A DNA stretch of 10,197 nucleotides from Lentisphaeria bacterium (lineage in GTDB: Bacteria > Verrucomicrobiota > Lentisphaeria > Victivallales > UBA1829), in contig JAFYBD010000203.1 in assembly GCA_017540385.1 (NCBI GenBank), positions 1 to 10,197 of the forward strand. The letters run 5' to 3'. Below, in pieces: positions 1-6,225 of this stretch (positions within the stretch are counted from its first letter, which is position 1; each line of letters opens with the position of its first letter). A program made the position numbers and the translations under genes. The notes under the pieces are model-generated. The model had not been told where the DNA came from and searched no databases. It was given only the letters and a program-made list of their open reading frames with translations.

Positions 1-20
1 CCCTGCCGTGTTTGAAATCG

Positions 21-911
21 TCAGGCGCCGATGGCGGCCCGGCACGCGCGGAGCGTGTTCTTCATGAGCATGGCGATGGTCATGGGACCGACGCCGCCTG
101 GGACGGGCGTGATGAGGGAGGCTTTCTGCGCGACGGAGTCGAAATCGACGTCGCCGACGAGCCTGCAGCCGTTCTTCGCGGTCGGATCGGGGATGCGGTT
201 GATGCCCACGTCGATCACGACCGCGCCGTCCTTCACCTGTTCGCCCCTCAGAAACCTCGGGATGCCGATGGCGGCGACGATGATGTCGGCCTGAAGCGTG
301 ATCGAAGTGAGGTCGGCCGTGCGCGAATGGCACACCGTCACGGTGGCGTCGCCGAACGGAGCTCGTGCGGCGAGCATGGCTGCCATGGGCTTGCCGACGA
401 TGTTGGACCGTCCGAGTACGACGGCGTTCTTGCCGCGGGTGACCACGCCGGAACGTTCCAGCAGCACGGTCACGCCCCAAGGGGTGCAGGGGAGGAACCC
501 GGAGAAGTCGCCGAGCATCATGCGGCCGACGTTCATGGGGTGGAAGCAGTCGACGTCCTTGCGCGGGTCGATGGCGAGCACGACTTTCTGCTCGTCGATG
601 TGTTTCGGGACCGGGGACTGCACGAGGATGCCGTGGATGGACGGGTCGGCGTTGAGCCTGGCGATGATCGCGAGGAGTTCGGCCTCGGAGGTCTCGGCGG
701 GGAGTACGATCTTCTCGGAACGGATTCCGAGCTCGGCGCATTTCTTGTCCTTGCGGGCGACGTAGACCTGGGAAGCCGGGTCCTCGCCGACGAGGATGAC
801 CGCGAGGGCGGGCTGAACGCCGTATTTCGCGACGATCCCGGCGGTTTCGGCTGCGGTTTCGGCGTTGACTGCCTTGGAGATTTCCGTACCGTTGATCAGA
901 TTTGCGGGCAT
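21..911 (-). CDS. folD: FolD: methylenetetrahydrofolate dehydrogenase / methenyltetrahydrofolate cyclohydrolase
   Basis: This 296-residue cytosolic enzyme interconverts 5,10-methylene-, 5,10-methenyl- and 10-formyl-tetrahydrofolate, supplying one-carbon units for purines and formyl-Met-tRNA. The length is typical of bacterial FolD. The N-terminal catalytic domain shows the Y-x3-K-x-K signature with Tyr50, Lys54 and Lys56, a Gln at 98 in ILVQSPVP, and the DVDCFHP segment with Asp121. The NADP-binding half carries GRSNIVGKPM (167-176) and the C-terminal PVPGGVGPMT block (269-278). Two small departures from the commonest consensus are Ser99 (usually Leu) and Cys122 (usually Gly); neither is a known catalytic position. 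The ATG start has a good Shine-Dalgarno (GAAGGGA, about 921-927 on the minus strand). That site sits in the 16-bp gap after the upstream exported-protein gene, so the two are probably co-transcribed. Identity is secure from the motifs. Confidence 0.97.
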   Translation of the reverse strand: MPANLINGTEISKAVNAETAAETAGIVAKYGVQPALAVILVGEDPASQVYVARKDKKCAELGIRSEKIVLPAETSEAELLAIIARLNADPSIHGILVQSPVPKHIDEQKVVLAIDPRKDVDCFHPMNVGRMMLGDFSGFLPCTPWGVTVLLERSGVVTRGKNAVVLGRSNIVGKPMAAMLAARAPFGDATVTVCHSRTADLTSITLQADIIVAAIGIPRFLRGEQVKDGAVVIDVGINRIPDPTAKNGCRLVGDVDFDSVAQKASLITPVPGGVGPMTIAMLMKNTLRACRAAIGA

Positions 912-927
912 GATCTGTTATCCCTTC

Positions 928-1512
928 TCACTTTTTGGCGTTCGAATCCGTCTTGACAGCGGGTTTGGTCTCTGCCTTGGCGTCGGCCTTTGCATCGGCC
1001 TTGACACCGGCCTTGGTTTCGGCCTTTGCTGCGGGTTCGGTCTCTTTTTCGGGTTCGGGCGCGGGTTTCAGCCTGGAGATGGCGATGTCGAGGTCGCGGA
1101 GCTGGCTGTTGAGTTCGATCATGGATTTCTTGGTCTCGAGGAGCGAGGCAAGCTTGCGGTTCAGGAGGAGGATCTCCTCGCGCAGCTTCTTCGCGCCGCT
1201 GTCCTCCTCGAGCAGACGCTTGCGTTCGGCCTGGATCTTCTGCTGGAGTTCGGCGCGCTGACGAATGAGCTTTTCGGCCTTTTCCTGATCGGCGAACGCC
1301 GCGGGGTCGAGGTCGACGTGGAACAGCGAAGTCAGGACCGAGGCCGGCTTGTCATCCGCCGGCTTGGCTGCTGTGGCGGTTGCCGGCTTGGTCTGATCGG
1401 CCGGTTTCGCGACCGCGGTGGTGGCTGCCGGTTTCGCAGCGGCGGGTTTGGCCGTGTCTGCCGCGGAGAGCATCACGGAGGCGAATAACAAAAGGATGCA
1501 GAGATGTTTCAT
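928..1512 (-). CDS. Exported Ala/Lys/Pro-rich coiled-coil protein of unknown function
   Basis: I do not recognise a family for this 194-residue protein. It begins with a clear signal peptide: MKH, a hydrophobic core CILLLFASVML, and a likely signal peptidase I site near SA-A at residues 16-18. Residues 20-58 are low-complexity with repeated AKPA motifs. Residues 75-148 are charged and Leu-rich with heptad character (for example KLIRQRAELQQKIQAERKRL), predicting a helical coiled coil. Residues 150-194 are an Ala/Lys/Glu tail with a four-residue period. No Cys pair, enzyme motif or lipobox is visible, so it is probably soluble in the periplasm or bound to the envelope. A longer reading from a TTG at 1569 is possible, but it would put about 19 residues before the signal peptide and begin close to the predicted transcription start. 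The ATG at 1512 is therefore preferred, although its Shine-Dalgarno is weak. It lies 16 bp upstream of folD. That pairing looks like shared transcription; a functional link is not evident. Confidence 0.8.
   Translation of the reverse strand: MKHLCILLLFASVMLSAADTAKPAAAKPAATTAVAKPADQTKPATATAAKPADDKPASVLTSLFHVDLDPAAFADQEKAEKLIRQRAELQQKIQAERKRLLEEDSGAKKLREEILLLNRKLASLLETKKSMIELNSQLRDLDIAISRLKPAPEPEKETEPAAKAETKAGVKADAKADAKAETKPAVKTDSNAKK
974..1033 (-). repeat. 12-bp imperfect tandem repeat, about five units, inside the exported-protein gene
   Basis: Five consecutive 12-base units (974-985, 986-997, 998-1009, 1010-1021, 1022-1033) each begin gcctt or gccttt on the plus strand. On the coding strand they give a four-residue period of the type A-K-A-D/E or T/V-K-A-x. 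The unit is a multiple of three, so gain or loss of copies would keep the reading frame. The units differ at several positions, so this is an aged rather than freshly expanded array. Confidence 0.7.
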
Positions 1513-1572
1513 TTCGGGTACCGGACGTAGGATGGTTGACGGAGAGGCTCCGGGGAAAAATAAACGCAAGTA

Positions 1573-1600
1573 AATATAGATTTGAAACGGCAGAATTCAA
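1573..1600 (-). promoter_or_regulatory. Candidate sigma70-type promoter for the exported protein and folD
   Basis: On the minus strand a -35-like TTGAAT (1595-1600) is followed after 16 bp by a -10-like TATATT (1573-1578). This places the transcription start near 1566, about 55 bases before the ATG at 1512. The surrounding DNA is much richer in A/T than the flanking genes. This is a motif match only. Confidence 0.5.
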
Positions 1601-1652
1601 ACGGCAAACCGAAAACTGTGGCGAAAAAGGGGCAAAAAAAACGGAAAAACAT

Positions 1653-1680
1653 TTGAAATGGCAGTCGAACGTGCTAATGT
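1653..1680 (+). promoter_or_regulatory. Candidate promoter for hisB-rarA
   Basis: A -35-like TTGAAA (1653-1658) and a weak -10-like TAATGT (1675-1680) are separated by 16 bp. The -10 is preceded by TGC, giving an extended -10 element. A-rich tracts at about 1624-1650 lie just upstream and could act as an UP element. The start would be near 1687, leaving a leader of about 33 bases before hisB. It is divergent from the promoter at 1573-1600, with the two -35 boxes about 50 bp apart. Confidence 0.45.
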
Positions 1681-1719
1681 AAACTGGCGACAAAACCATA
1701 ATCAACAGGAGAATCAAGG

Positions 1720-2304
1720 ATGAGAACGGGCGAAATCAATCGTAATACGACCGAGACTTCGATTTATGTGAAGTGGGACCTGGACGGTACCGGAAAGGGC
1801 GAAATCGATACCGGCATCCCGTTCATGGATCACATGCTCACGCTCTTCGCGCGGCACGGCGGATTCGATCTCACGGTGCATGCGCAGGGCGACCTGGAGG
1901 TGGACTGCCACCACACGATGGAGGACATCGGACTGACCATGGGACACGCTCTCACGCAGGCGCTTGGCATGAAGGAAGGCATCCGCCGTTACGGGAGCTT
2001 CCTCCTGCCTATGGACGAATCGCTCGCGCTGGTCGCGCTCGACCTCTCCGGGCGGCCGTTCCTGGTGTACGACGTGGAGCCCCCGGCGGAGTACATCCGC
2101 GACCTCGACACCGCGCTCTTCAAGGAGTTCTTCACGGCGCTGTCCGTGAAGGGCGGCATCACGCTCCACATCCGCATGCTCTCCTCCGGCGAAGTCCACC
2201 ACGTCTTCGAGGCCATCTTCAAGGGCCTCGCGCGCGCCCTGGCCGAAGCCGTCTCCATCGACGAGCGCGTTCAGGGCGTGCCCTCGACGAAGGGCGTCCT
2301 CTGA
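1720..2304 (+). CDS. hisB: HisB: imidazoleglycerol-phosphate dehydratase
   Basis: This cytosolic enzyme dehydrates imidazole glycerol phosphate to imidazole acetol phosphate in histidine biosynthesis. At 194 residues it is the monofunctional form, without the phosphatase domain fused in enteric HisB. The family's metal-binding and active-site blocks are intact: IPFMDHML (33-40) with ARHGGFDL (44-51), the first D-x-HH-x2-ED motif with His64, His65, Glu68 and Asp69, and the second site SSGEVHHVFEAIFK with His160, His161 and Glu164. These residues bind the Mn ions of the 24-subunit shell formed by the family. The ATG is preceded by AGGAGA (1707-1712) at good spacing. No other his gene is in the window, so it is detached from a classical his operon here. 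It is followed 34 bp later by rarA, most likely on the same transcript. Confidence 0.97.
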   Translation: MRTGEINRNTTETSIYVKWDLDGTGKGEIDTGIPFMDHMLTLFARHGGFDLTVHAQGDLEVDCHHTMEDIGLTMGHALTQALGMKEGIRRYGSFLLPMDESLALVALDLSGRPFLVYDVEPPAEYIRDLDTALFKEFFTALSVKGGITLHIRMLSSGEVHHVFEAIFKGLARALAEAVSIDERVQGVPSTKGVL

Positions 2305-2338
2305 TCTCCCTCATTTCACTCCGGAAAGCGCTCGAACG

Positions 2339-3700
2339 ATGAACGACGAGCAGGGCAGTCTTTTTTCCGCGTTTCTGAAGTCGCCTCTGGCCGACCGGAT
2401 GCGTCCGCGCACGCTCGACGAAGTCGTCGGGCAGGACCATCTGCTGGGGCCGGACGCGCCGCTTCGGCGCATGATCGAGAGCGGCCGCCTGAGCAGCTTC
2501 ATCCTGTGGGGGCCTCCGGGGTGCGGCAAGACCACGATCGCGCGGATCATGGCGCACACCACGTCGATGCACTTCGTGGCGCTGTCCGCCGTGTTCTCCG
2601 GCATCGGCGAGCTCCGCAAGGCCTTCGACGAGGCCGCGAAACTCCGGGCCGCGGGGCAGGGCACGCTCCTCTTCGTCGACGAAATCCACCGCTTCAACCG
2701 CGCCCAGCAGGACGGGTTCCTGCCGTTCGTGGAAAACGGCACGGTCACGCTCGTCGGCGCGACCACCGAGAACCCGTCGTTCGAGCTGAACAGCGCTCTG
2801 CTCTCCCGGTGCAAGGTTTTCGTGATGAAACCGCTCGACGCCCCCGCGCTCGACCGCATCATGAGCCGCGCCGAGGAGCTGACCGGGATGCCTCTCCCGC
2901 TTTCTCCCGAAGCGAGGGCTACGCTCCCCGGCCTTGCCGACGGCGACGGGCGTTACCTCATCAACCTCATGGAATCGGTGTACGATCTGGCGGCCGAGGG
3001 CGAGAAGATCGACTCCGAACGCCTCTCCCAGCTGGTCCGCCAGCGCGCCCCGGTGTACGACAAGGACCGCGAGGGGCATTACAACCTCATCAGCGCGCTC
3101 CACAAGTCGCTGCGCGGTTCGGACGTGGACGCGGCGCTGTACTGGGCGGCGCGCATGATCGAGGGCGGCGAAGACCCGTTGTATCTCCTGCGCCGTCTCA
3201 CGCGGTTCTCCATGGAGGACGTGAGCCTGGCCGACCCGAACGCGCTTCAGGTGGCGGTCTCCTGCTGGGACACCTATGAACGACTCGGTTCGCCCGAGGG
3301 CGACATCGCCATCGCCGAACTCGTCATCTACCTCGCGACCGCGCCGAAGTCGAACAGCGCGTACGTGGCCTGGGGCAGCGCGCTCCGCGCCGCGAAGAAA
3401 TACTCCTCTCTGATGCCCCCCGCCCACATCCTGAACGCCCCGACGAAGCTCATGAAGGAGCTCGGCTACGGCCACGGCTACCAGTACGACCAGGACCTCC
3501 CGGACGCGTTCTCCGGGCAGAACTATTTCCCCGACGGCATGCCGCGCACGAAGCTGTACAACCCGCCGGACCGCGGGTTCGAACGCGAAATCCGCAAGCG
3601 GCTGGACTACTGGGACCGTCTCCGCAGGGAGAAACAGGCGCAGATGAAGCGCGACCACGCGCCCGGCGCCGAGCCCGATCCGGACGACGCGAAACAGTGA
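2339..3700 (+). CDS. rarA: RarA/MgsA: replication-associated recombination AAA+ ATPase
   Basis: RarA (MgsA in older E. coli usage; WRNIP1/Mgs1 in eukaryotes) is a clamp-loader-like AAA+ ATPase acting at stalled replication forks and single-stranded gaps. The length of 453 residues matches the family. The N-terminus carries the typical PLADRMRPRTLDEVVGQDHLLG (15-36). The Walker A motif is GPPGCGKTT (58-66) and Walker B is LLFVDEIHRFN (110-120). Sensor 1 is the ATTENPSFELNSALLSR region (141-157), ending in the probable Arg finger R157. The C-terminal half holds the tetramerisation and lid regions, including KSLRGSDVDAALYW and the family-typical YDQDLPDAFSGQNYFPDGM. A weak Shine-Dalgarno GGAAAG (2323-2328) precedes the ATG. 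The last 20 or so residues are a charged, probably disordered tail. Pairing with hisB is probably a local arrangement rather than a functional one. Confidence 0.96.
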   Translation: MNDEQGSLFSAFLKSPLADRMRPRTLDEVVGQDHLLGPDAPLRRMIESGRLSSFILWGPPGCGKTTIARIMAHTTSMHFVALSAVFSGIGELRKAFDEAAKLRAAGQGTLLFVDEIHRFNRAQQDGFLPFVENGTVTLVGATTENPSFELNSALLSRCKVFVMKPLDAPALDRIMSRAEELTGMPLPLSPEARATLPGLADGDGRYLINLMESVYDLAAEGEKIDSERLSQLVRQRAPVYDKDREGHYNLISALHKSLRGSDVDAALYWAARMIEGGEDPLYLLRRLTRFSMEDVSLADPNALQVAVSCWDTYERLGSPEGDIAIAELVIYLATAPKSNSAYVAWGSALRAAKKYSSLMPPAHILNAPTKLMKELGYGHGYQYDQDLPDAFSGQNYFPDGMPRTKLYNPPDRGFEREIRKRLDYWDRLRREKQAQMKRDHAPGAEPDPDDAKQ

Positions 3701-3745
3701 CCGCCTCCACGAAGGGACGATTGAGGGAGATTTGAAGGGAGGGAC

Positions 3746-3768
3746 GGACCGGTCAGATCTTGCGGTCC
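3746..3768. terminator. Short inverted repeat between convergent rarA and comM; possible weak terminator
   Basis: GGACCG (3746-3751) and CGGTCC (3763-3768) can form a 6-bp GC-rich stem with an 11-base loop, overlapping the comM stop codon. Neither strand has a T-tract after it, so it is not a standard intrinsic terminator. The 52-bp gap between the two converging stops contains nothing stronger. Confidence 0.2.
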
Positions 3769-5288
3769 AGCGCGCGATACCCGATGGCCTCGAAGAGGTG
3801 TTCCCGGCGGATGTTTTCCGAGCCCGCGAGGTCCGCTATGGTCCGCGCCACGCGCAGGATGCGGTCGTAAGCACGCGCCGACAGCCCGAATTCATTGATG
3901 GCGTGCCGGATCATGGTTTGGAGCTGAGGCTCCAGCGCGCAGTATTTCGCGAGGTGCGCGGGTCCCATCATGGCGTTGCAGCGCACTCCGCTGCGGCCGT
4001 AGCGTTTCGTCTGGAGTTCGCGGGCGGCGATGCACCGCGCCCGGATGGCCGCGCTGGATTCCGCCGGACGCGTGGACACGAGCTCGTCGTCGGACAGAGC
4101 CTCCACGTTCACATGCAGGTCGATTCGGTCGAGCAGCGGCCCGGAAATCTTCGCGCGGTACTGCTGGATCTGGAGCGAACGGCACGTGCAGCGGTGTCTG
4201 CGGTCGCCCAGATGCCCGCAGGGACACGGGTTCATGGCCGCGATGAGCAGGAACCGGCACGGGAAGACGAAACTGCCTGCCGCCCGGCTGATGGAGACTT
4301 CGCCGTTTTCGAGCGGCTGGCGCAGGACTTCGAGCGTGGAGCGTTTGAACTCCGGCAGTTCGTCGAGGAAGAGCACGCCGTTGTGCGCGAGGCTGATTTC
4401 GCCCGGCTGGGGATTGGTCCCGCCGCCGATGAGTCCGGCGTCGCTGACGGTGTGGTGGGGCGCGCGGAACGGCCTCCTGCGAAGCAGCGGCGTGTCCGGC
4501 GGAAGCAGCCCGAGCACGGAGTGGATCTTGCTGGTCTCGAGCGTCTCCTCCTCGGTCATCGGAGGCAGGATGCCCGGCATGCGCTGCGCGAGCATGCTCT
4601 TGCCGGATCCGGGCGGGCCGATGAAGATGACGTTGTGACCGCCTGCCGCCGCGATTTCGAGGGCGCGCTTGGCCGCGGCCTGTCCCTTGACTTCGGCGAA
4701 ATCCGGGATGCCGTTCCAGTCCGGTTCCGTGAAGATCGCGCCGTCTTTGTTGGAGAGCGGGAGCAGTTCGCCCGCGAGCGCCCGGATGGCGTCCGTGAGC
4801 GAGTTCACGGCGTAGACCCTCACATGCTGCAGGACGGCCGCGGCTTCCCGCGCGTTTTCGGCGGGCACGATGAGGGTGCGGATGCCGGGAGTCTGTTTCG
4901 CGAGGAGCGCGGCTGGCAGGACGCCCTTCACGGGGCGGACGGTGCTGTCGAGGGCGAGTTCGCCCAGAATCATTGCGCTCTCGAGCGGAGCTTTCGGAAA
5001 CGCTCCGGCCGCGGATGCCAGCGCCAGCGCGATCGGCAGGTCGAACGCCGTCCCTTCCTTGCGGATGTCGGCTGGCGCGAGGTTCACGAGCGTGAAGCCC
5101 TCCGGGTGACGGAGTCCGGCGGCATAGAGCGCGCTGCGGATGCGTTCGCGGCTCTCCCGGACCGCCGCGTCGGGCAGGCCCACGATGGAGACGCTCACGC
5201 CTTCGCCTGCGCCGGAAGCGTGGACTTCGATCTCGACTGCTACGGCGTCGACCCCGAGCAACGTGGCGGAACGCGTTCGCGTGAGCAT
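3753..5288 (-). CDS. comM: ComM/YifB family Mg-chelatase-like AAA+ ATPase
   Basis: At 511 residues this is a full-length ComM/YifB protein. In naturally transformable bacteria ComM is a hexameric helicase promoting branch migration during integration of single-stranded DNA, but the family is widespread in non-competent bacteria too. The N-terminal Lon-protease-like fold shows VSIVGLPDAAVRESRERIRSAL (33-54). The AAA+ core has Walker A GPPGSGKS (224-231), the family-typical MPGILPPMTEEE (237-248), RPFRAPHHTVSDAGLIGGG (272-290) and Walker B GVLFLDELPEF (304-314). A four-Cys segment NPCPCG...CTC (353-369; Cys355, 357, 367, 369) is the usual putative metal site of the family. GPLLDRIDLHV (383-393) carries the conserved Arg, and the C-terminal Mg-chelatase domain ends the protein. 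It starts 2 bp after the dedA-like stop, and its Shine-Dalgarno (GAGG) lies inside that gene, indicating translational coupling. No other competence gene is nearby. Confidence 0.95.
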   Translation of the reverse strand: MLTRTRSATLLGVDAVAVEIEVHASGAGEGVSVSIVGLPDAAVRESRERIRSALYAAGLRHPEGFTLVNLAPADIRKEGTAFDLPIALALASAAGAFPKAPLESAMILGELALDSTVRPVKGVLPAALLAKQTPGIRTLIVPAENAREAAAVLQHVRVYAVNSLTDAIRALAGELLPLSNKDGAIFTEPDWNGIPDFAEVKGQAAAKRALEIAAAGGHNVIFIGPPGSGKSMLAQRMPGILPPMTEEETLETSKIHSVLGLLPPDTPLLRRRPFRAPHHTVSDAGLIGGGTNPQPGEISLAHNGVLFLDELPEFKRSTLEVLRQPLENGEVSISRAAGSFVFPCRFLLIAAMNPCPCGHLGDRRHRCTCRSLQIQQYRAKISGPLLDRIDLHVNVEALSDDELVSTRPAESSAAIRARCIAARELQTKRYGRSGVRCNAMMGPAHLAKYCALEPQLQTMIRHAINEFGLSARAYDRILRVARTIADLAGSENIRREHLFEAIGYRALDRKI

Positions 5289-5290
5289 GA

Positions 5291-6016
5291 TTATGCCTCG
5301 CCGGAGCCGGATTCAGGCGCGGCGGCCTTCTTCTTGTGCGAGCCCATGATCGCGCGGTGGACCATGATGTAGCCGACCAGGAGCACGCCGCACCCGGCGA
5401 AGATCCACAGATAATGCTCCTGGATGATCGCCTTGCCCTTTTCGATCATTTCGAGGTAGGTCATGTCGCCCACGGAACGCCCGAACCACACGCCGAGCAG
5501 GGTCAGGACCGCCGTCCAGAGCCCGGCTCCGAGAGCGGTGAAGAGCGAGAAGCGGAAGAGGTTCATGTGAGACAGCCCGGCCGGGATGGAGATGAGCTGG
5601 CGGATCGCCGGGAGCAGGCGCGAGATGAACGTCACGACTTCGCCGTATTCGCGGAAGATCTCCTCCGCGCGATCGAGCGACTGCTCGGACATCAGGATGA
5701 ACTTGCCGTATTTCCGCAGCAGCGTGTGCAGGACCGGCCGTCCGAGGAATTTCGAAAGGAAATAGTTGATGTACGCTCCGGCCATGGAGCCGCAGAGGCC
5801 GATCGCGACCACGATGAGCACGTCCAGCACGTGCGACGAGGTGAGCGGATACCGCCAGATCAGGAATCCGGCGGGGATCATCACGACTTCGCTCGGGAAC
5901 GGGATGAACGAGCTCTCGATGGTCATGAAGAGGAAGATGAAGAAGAAGAACAGCAGGGGCGCGGTGTGTGCGAATGAGGCGAAATATTCGATGTGATTGG
6001 CGATTGCTTCGGTCAT
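5291..6016 (-). CDS. DedA/SNARE-associated family inner-membrane protein
   Basis: This 241-residue polytopic membrane protein belongs to the DedA (VTT/SNARE-associated) family. Members include the undecaprenyl-phosphate flippase UptA and the E. coli proteins YqjA and YghB, linked to lipid-carrier recycling and proton-dependent stress tolerance. Family hallmarks are IESSFIPFPSEVVMIPAGFL (33-52) with acidic Glu34 and Glu43 in the re-entrant region, GSMAGAYINYFLSKFLGRPVL (76-96), and the basic motif ISRLLPAIRQLISIPAGLSHM (131-151) with Arg133 and Arg139. Hydrophobic segments lie at about 19-36, 66-85, 159-178 and 203-219. The tail is polar (SHKKKAAAPESGSGEA) and probably cytoplasmic. The reading frame is open to about 6157, but the ATG at 6016 gives the normal DedA N-terminus and has GGAAAGG just upstream; the 47 extra residues are polar and unlike the family. 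It leads a two-gene unit with comM. The exact substrate cannot be read from the sequence. Confidence 0.9.
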   Translation of the reverse strand: MTEAIANHIEYFASFAHTAPLLFFFFIFLFMTIESSFIPFPSEVVMIPAGFLIWRYPLTSSHVLDVLIVVAIGLCGSMAGAYINYFLSKFLGRPVLHTLLRKYGKFILMSEQSLDRAEEIFREYGEVVTFISRLLPAIRQLISIPAGLSHMNLFRFSLFTALGAGLWTAVLTLLGVWFGRSVGDMTYLEMIEKGKAIIQEHYLWIFAGCGVLLVGYIMVHRAIMGSHKKKAAAPESGSGEA

Positions 6017-6074
6017 GTGGGGCCTTTCCGTCCGGGTATTTTCCGGTTTTTTTGTGCGGGGAGCGTGTTTCGTA

Positions 6075-6103
6075 CTGGAATTTTCTGCGGTTGATGCTAT
6101 ACT
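6075..6103 (+). promoter_or_regulatory. Candidate extended -10 promoter for the lgt operon
   Basis: TGC followed by TATACT (6098-6103) forms a good extended -10 element. At 17 bp upstream is only a weak -35-like CTGGAA (6075-6080), as is common for extended -10 promoters. The start would be near 6110, giving a leader of about 116 bases before the lgt ATG at 6226. No comparably good promoter was found for the divergent dedA-like gene. Confidence 0.5.
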
Positions 6104-6113
6104 TTTAACGGTA

Positions 6114-6133
6114 GGATTTCCGTACGGGAATCC
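6114..6133. promoter_or_regulatory. 20-bp near-perfect palindrome at the lgt transcription start (candidate operator)
   Basis: The half-sites GGATTTCCGT and ACGGGAATCC form an inverted repeat centred between 6123 and 6124. Nine of ten symmetric pairs are complementary, with one T/G mismatch at 6119/6128. It begins about 4 bases after the predicted lgt start site, where a bound repressor would block transcription. A hairpin is less likely because there is no loop at the centre. No regulator gene in the window suggests what would bind it. Confidence 0.4.
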
Positions 6134-6179
6134 CGCCGTGAAAAAACAGCCTTCCAAATAATGTATCGCCCGGAACGCG

Positions 6180-6225
6180 TTTTTTCCAGTCTGTTTTATG
6201 AAAAACTCTCGACTATGGAGAAAAA
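6180..6225 (+). promoter_or_regulatory. Possible mRNA hairpin covering the lgt ribosome binding site
   Basis: In the lgt leader, UUUUUUCCAGUC (6180-6191) can pair with GACU-AU-GGAGAAAA (6211-6224). The stem would have about 12 pairs with a two-base bulge (6215-6216), one G-U pair and a 19-base loop. The 3' arm contains the Shine-Dalgarno GGAG (6217-6220), and the stem ends next to the start codon. Much of the stem is A-U, so stability is moderate. It could set a low or conditional translation rate. Confidence 0.3.

Noticed and set aside
12..956. A 314-codon plus-strand open frame opposite folD
   Set aside because: folD is complete with all catalytic motifs; the antisense translation is charged low-complexity sequence.
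2219..3658. A 479-codon minus-strand open frame opposite rarA
   Set aside because: Same reason: rarA is intact on the other strand, and the antisense product shows no domain or plausible start signal.
3753..5288. comM as evidence of a natural competence locus
   Set aside because: ComM/YifB proteins are widespread in bacteria not known to be transformable, and no com, pil or dprA gene is present here.
3732..5372. A 546-codon plus-strand open frame opposite comM
   Set aside because: It is antisense to a gene with all ComM motifs and shows only composition-biased sequence. It is a by-product of GC-rich coding DNA.
6032..6053. CCGG...CCGG followed by seven T residues, resembling an intrinsic terminator
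   Set aside because: The stem is only 4 bp and it lies in the leader between two divergent genes, where a terminator on the plus strand would end no gene.
6017..6157. Longer N-terminus for the DedA-like protein starting at 6157
   Set aside because: The extra 47 residues are polar, unlike any DedA N-terminus, and would be encoded by the intergenic promoter and palindrome region. The ATG at 6016 has a good ribosome binding site.
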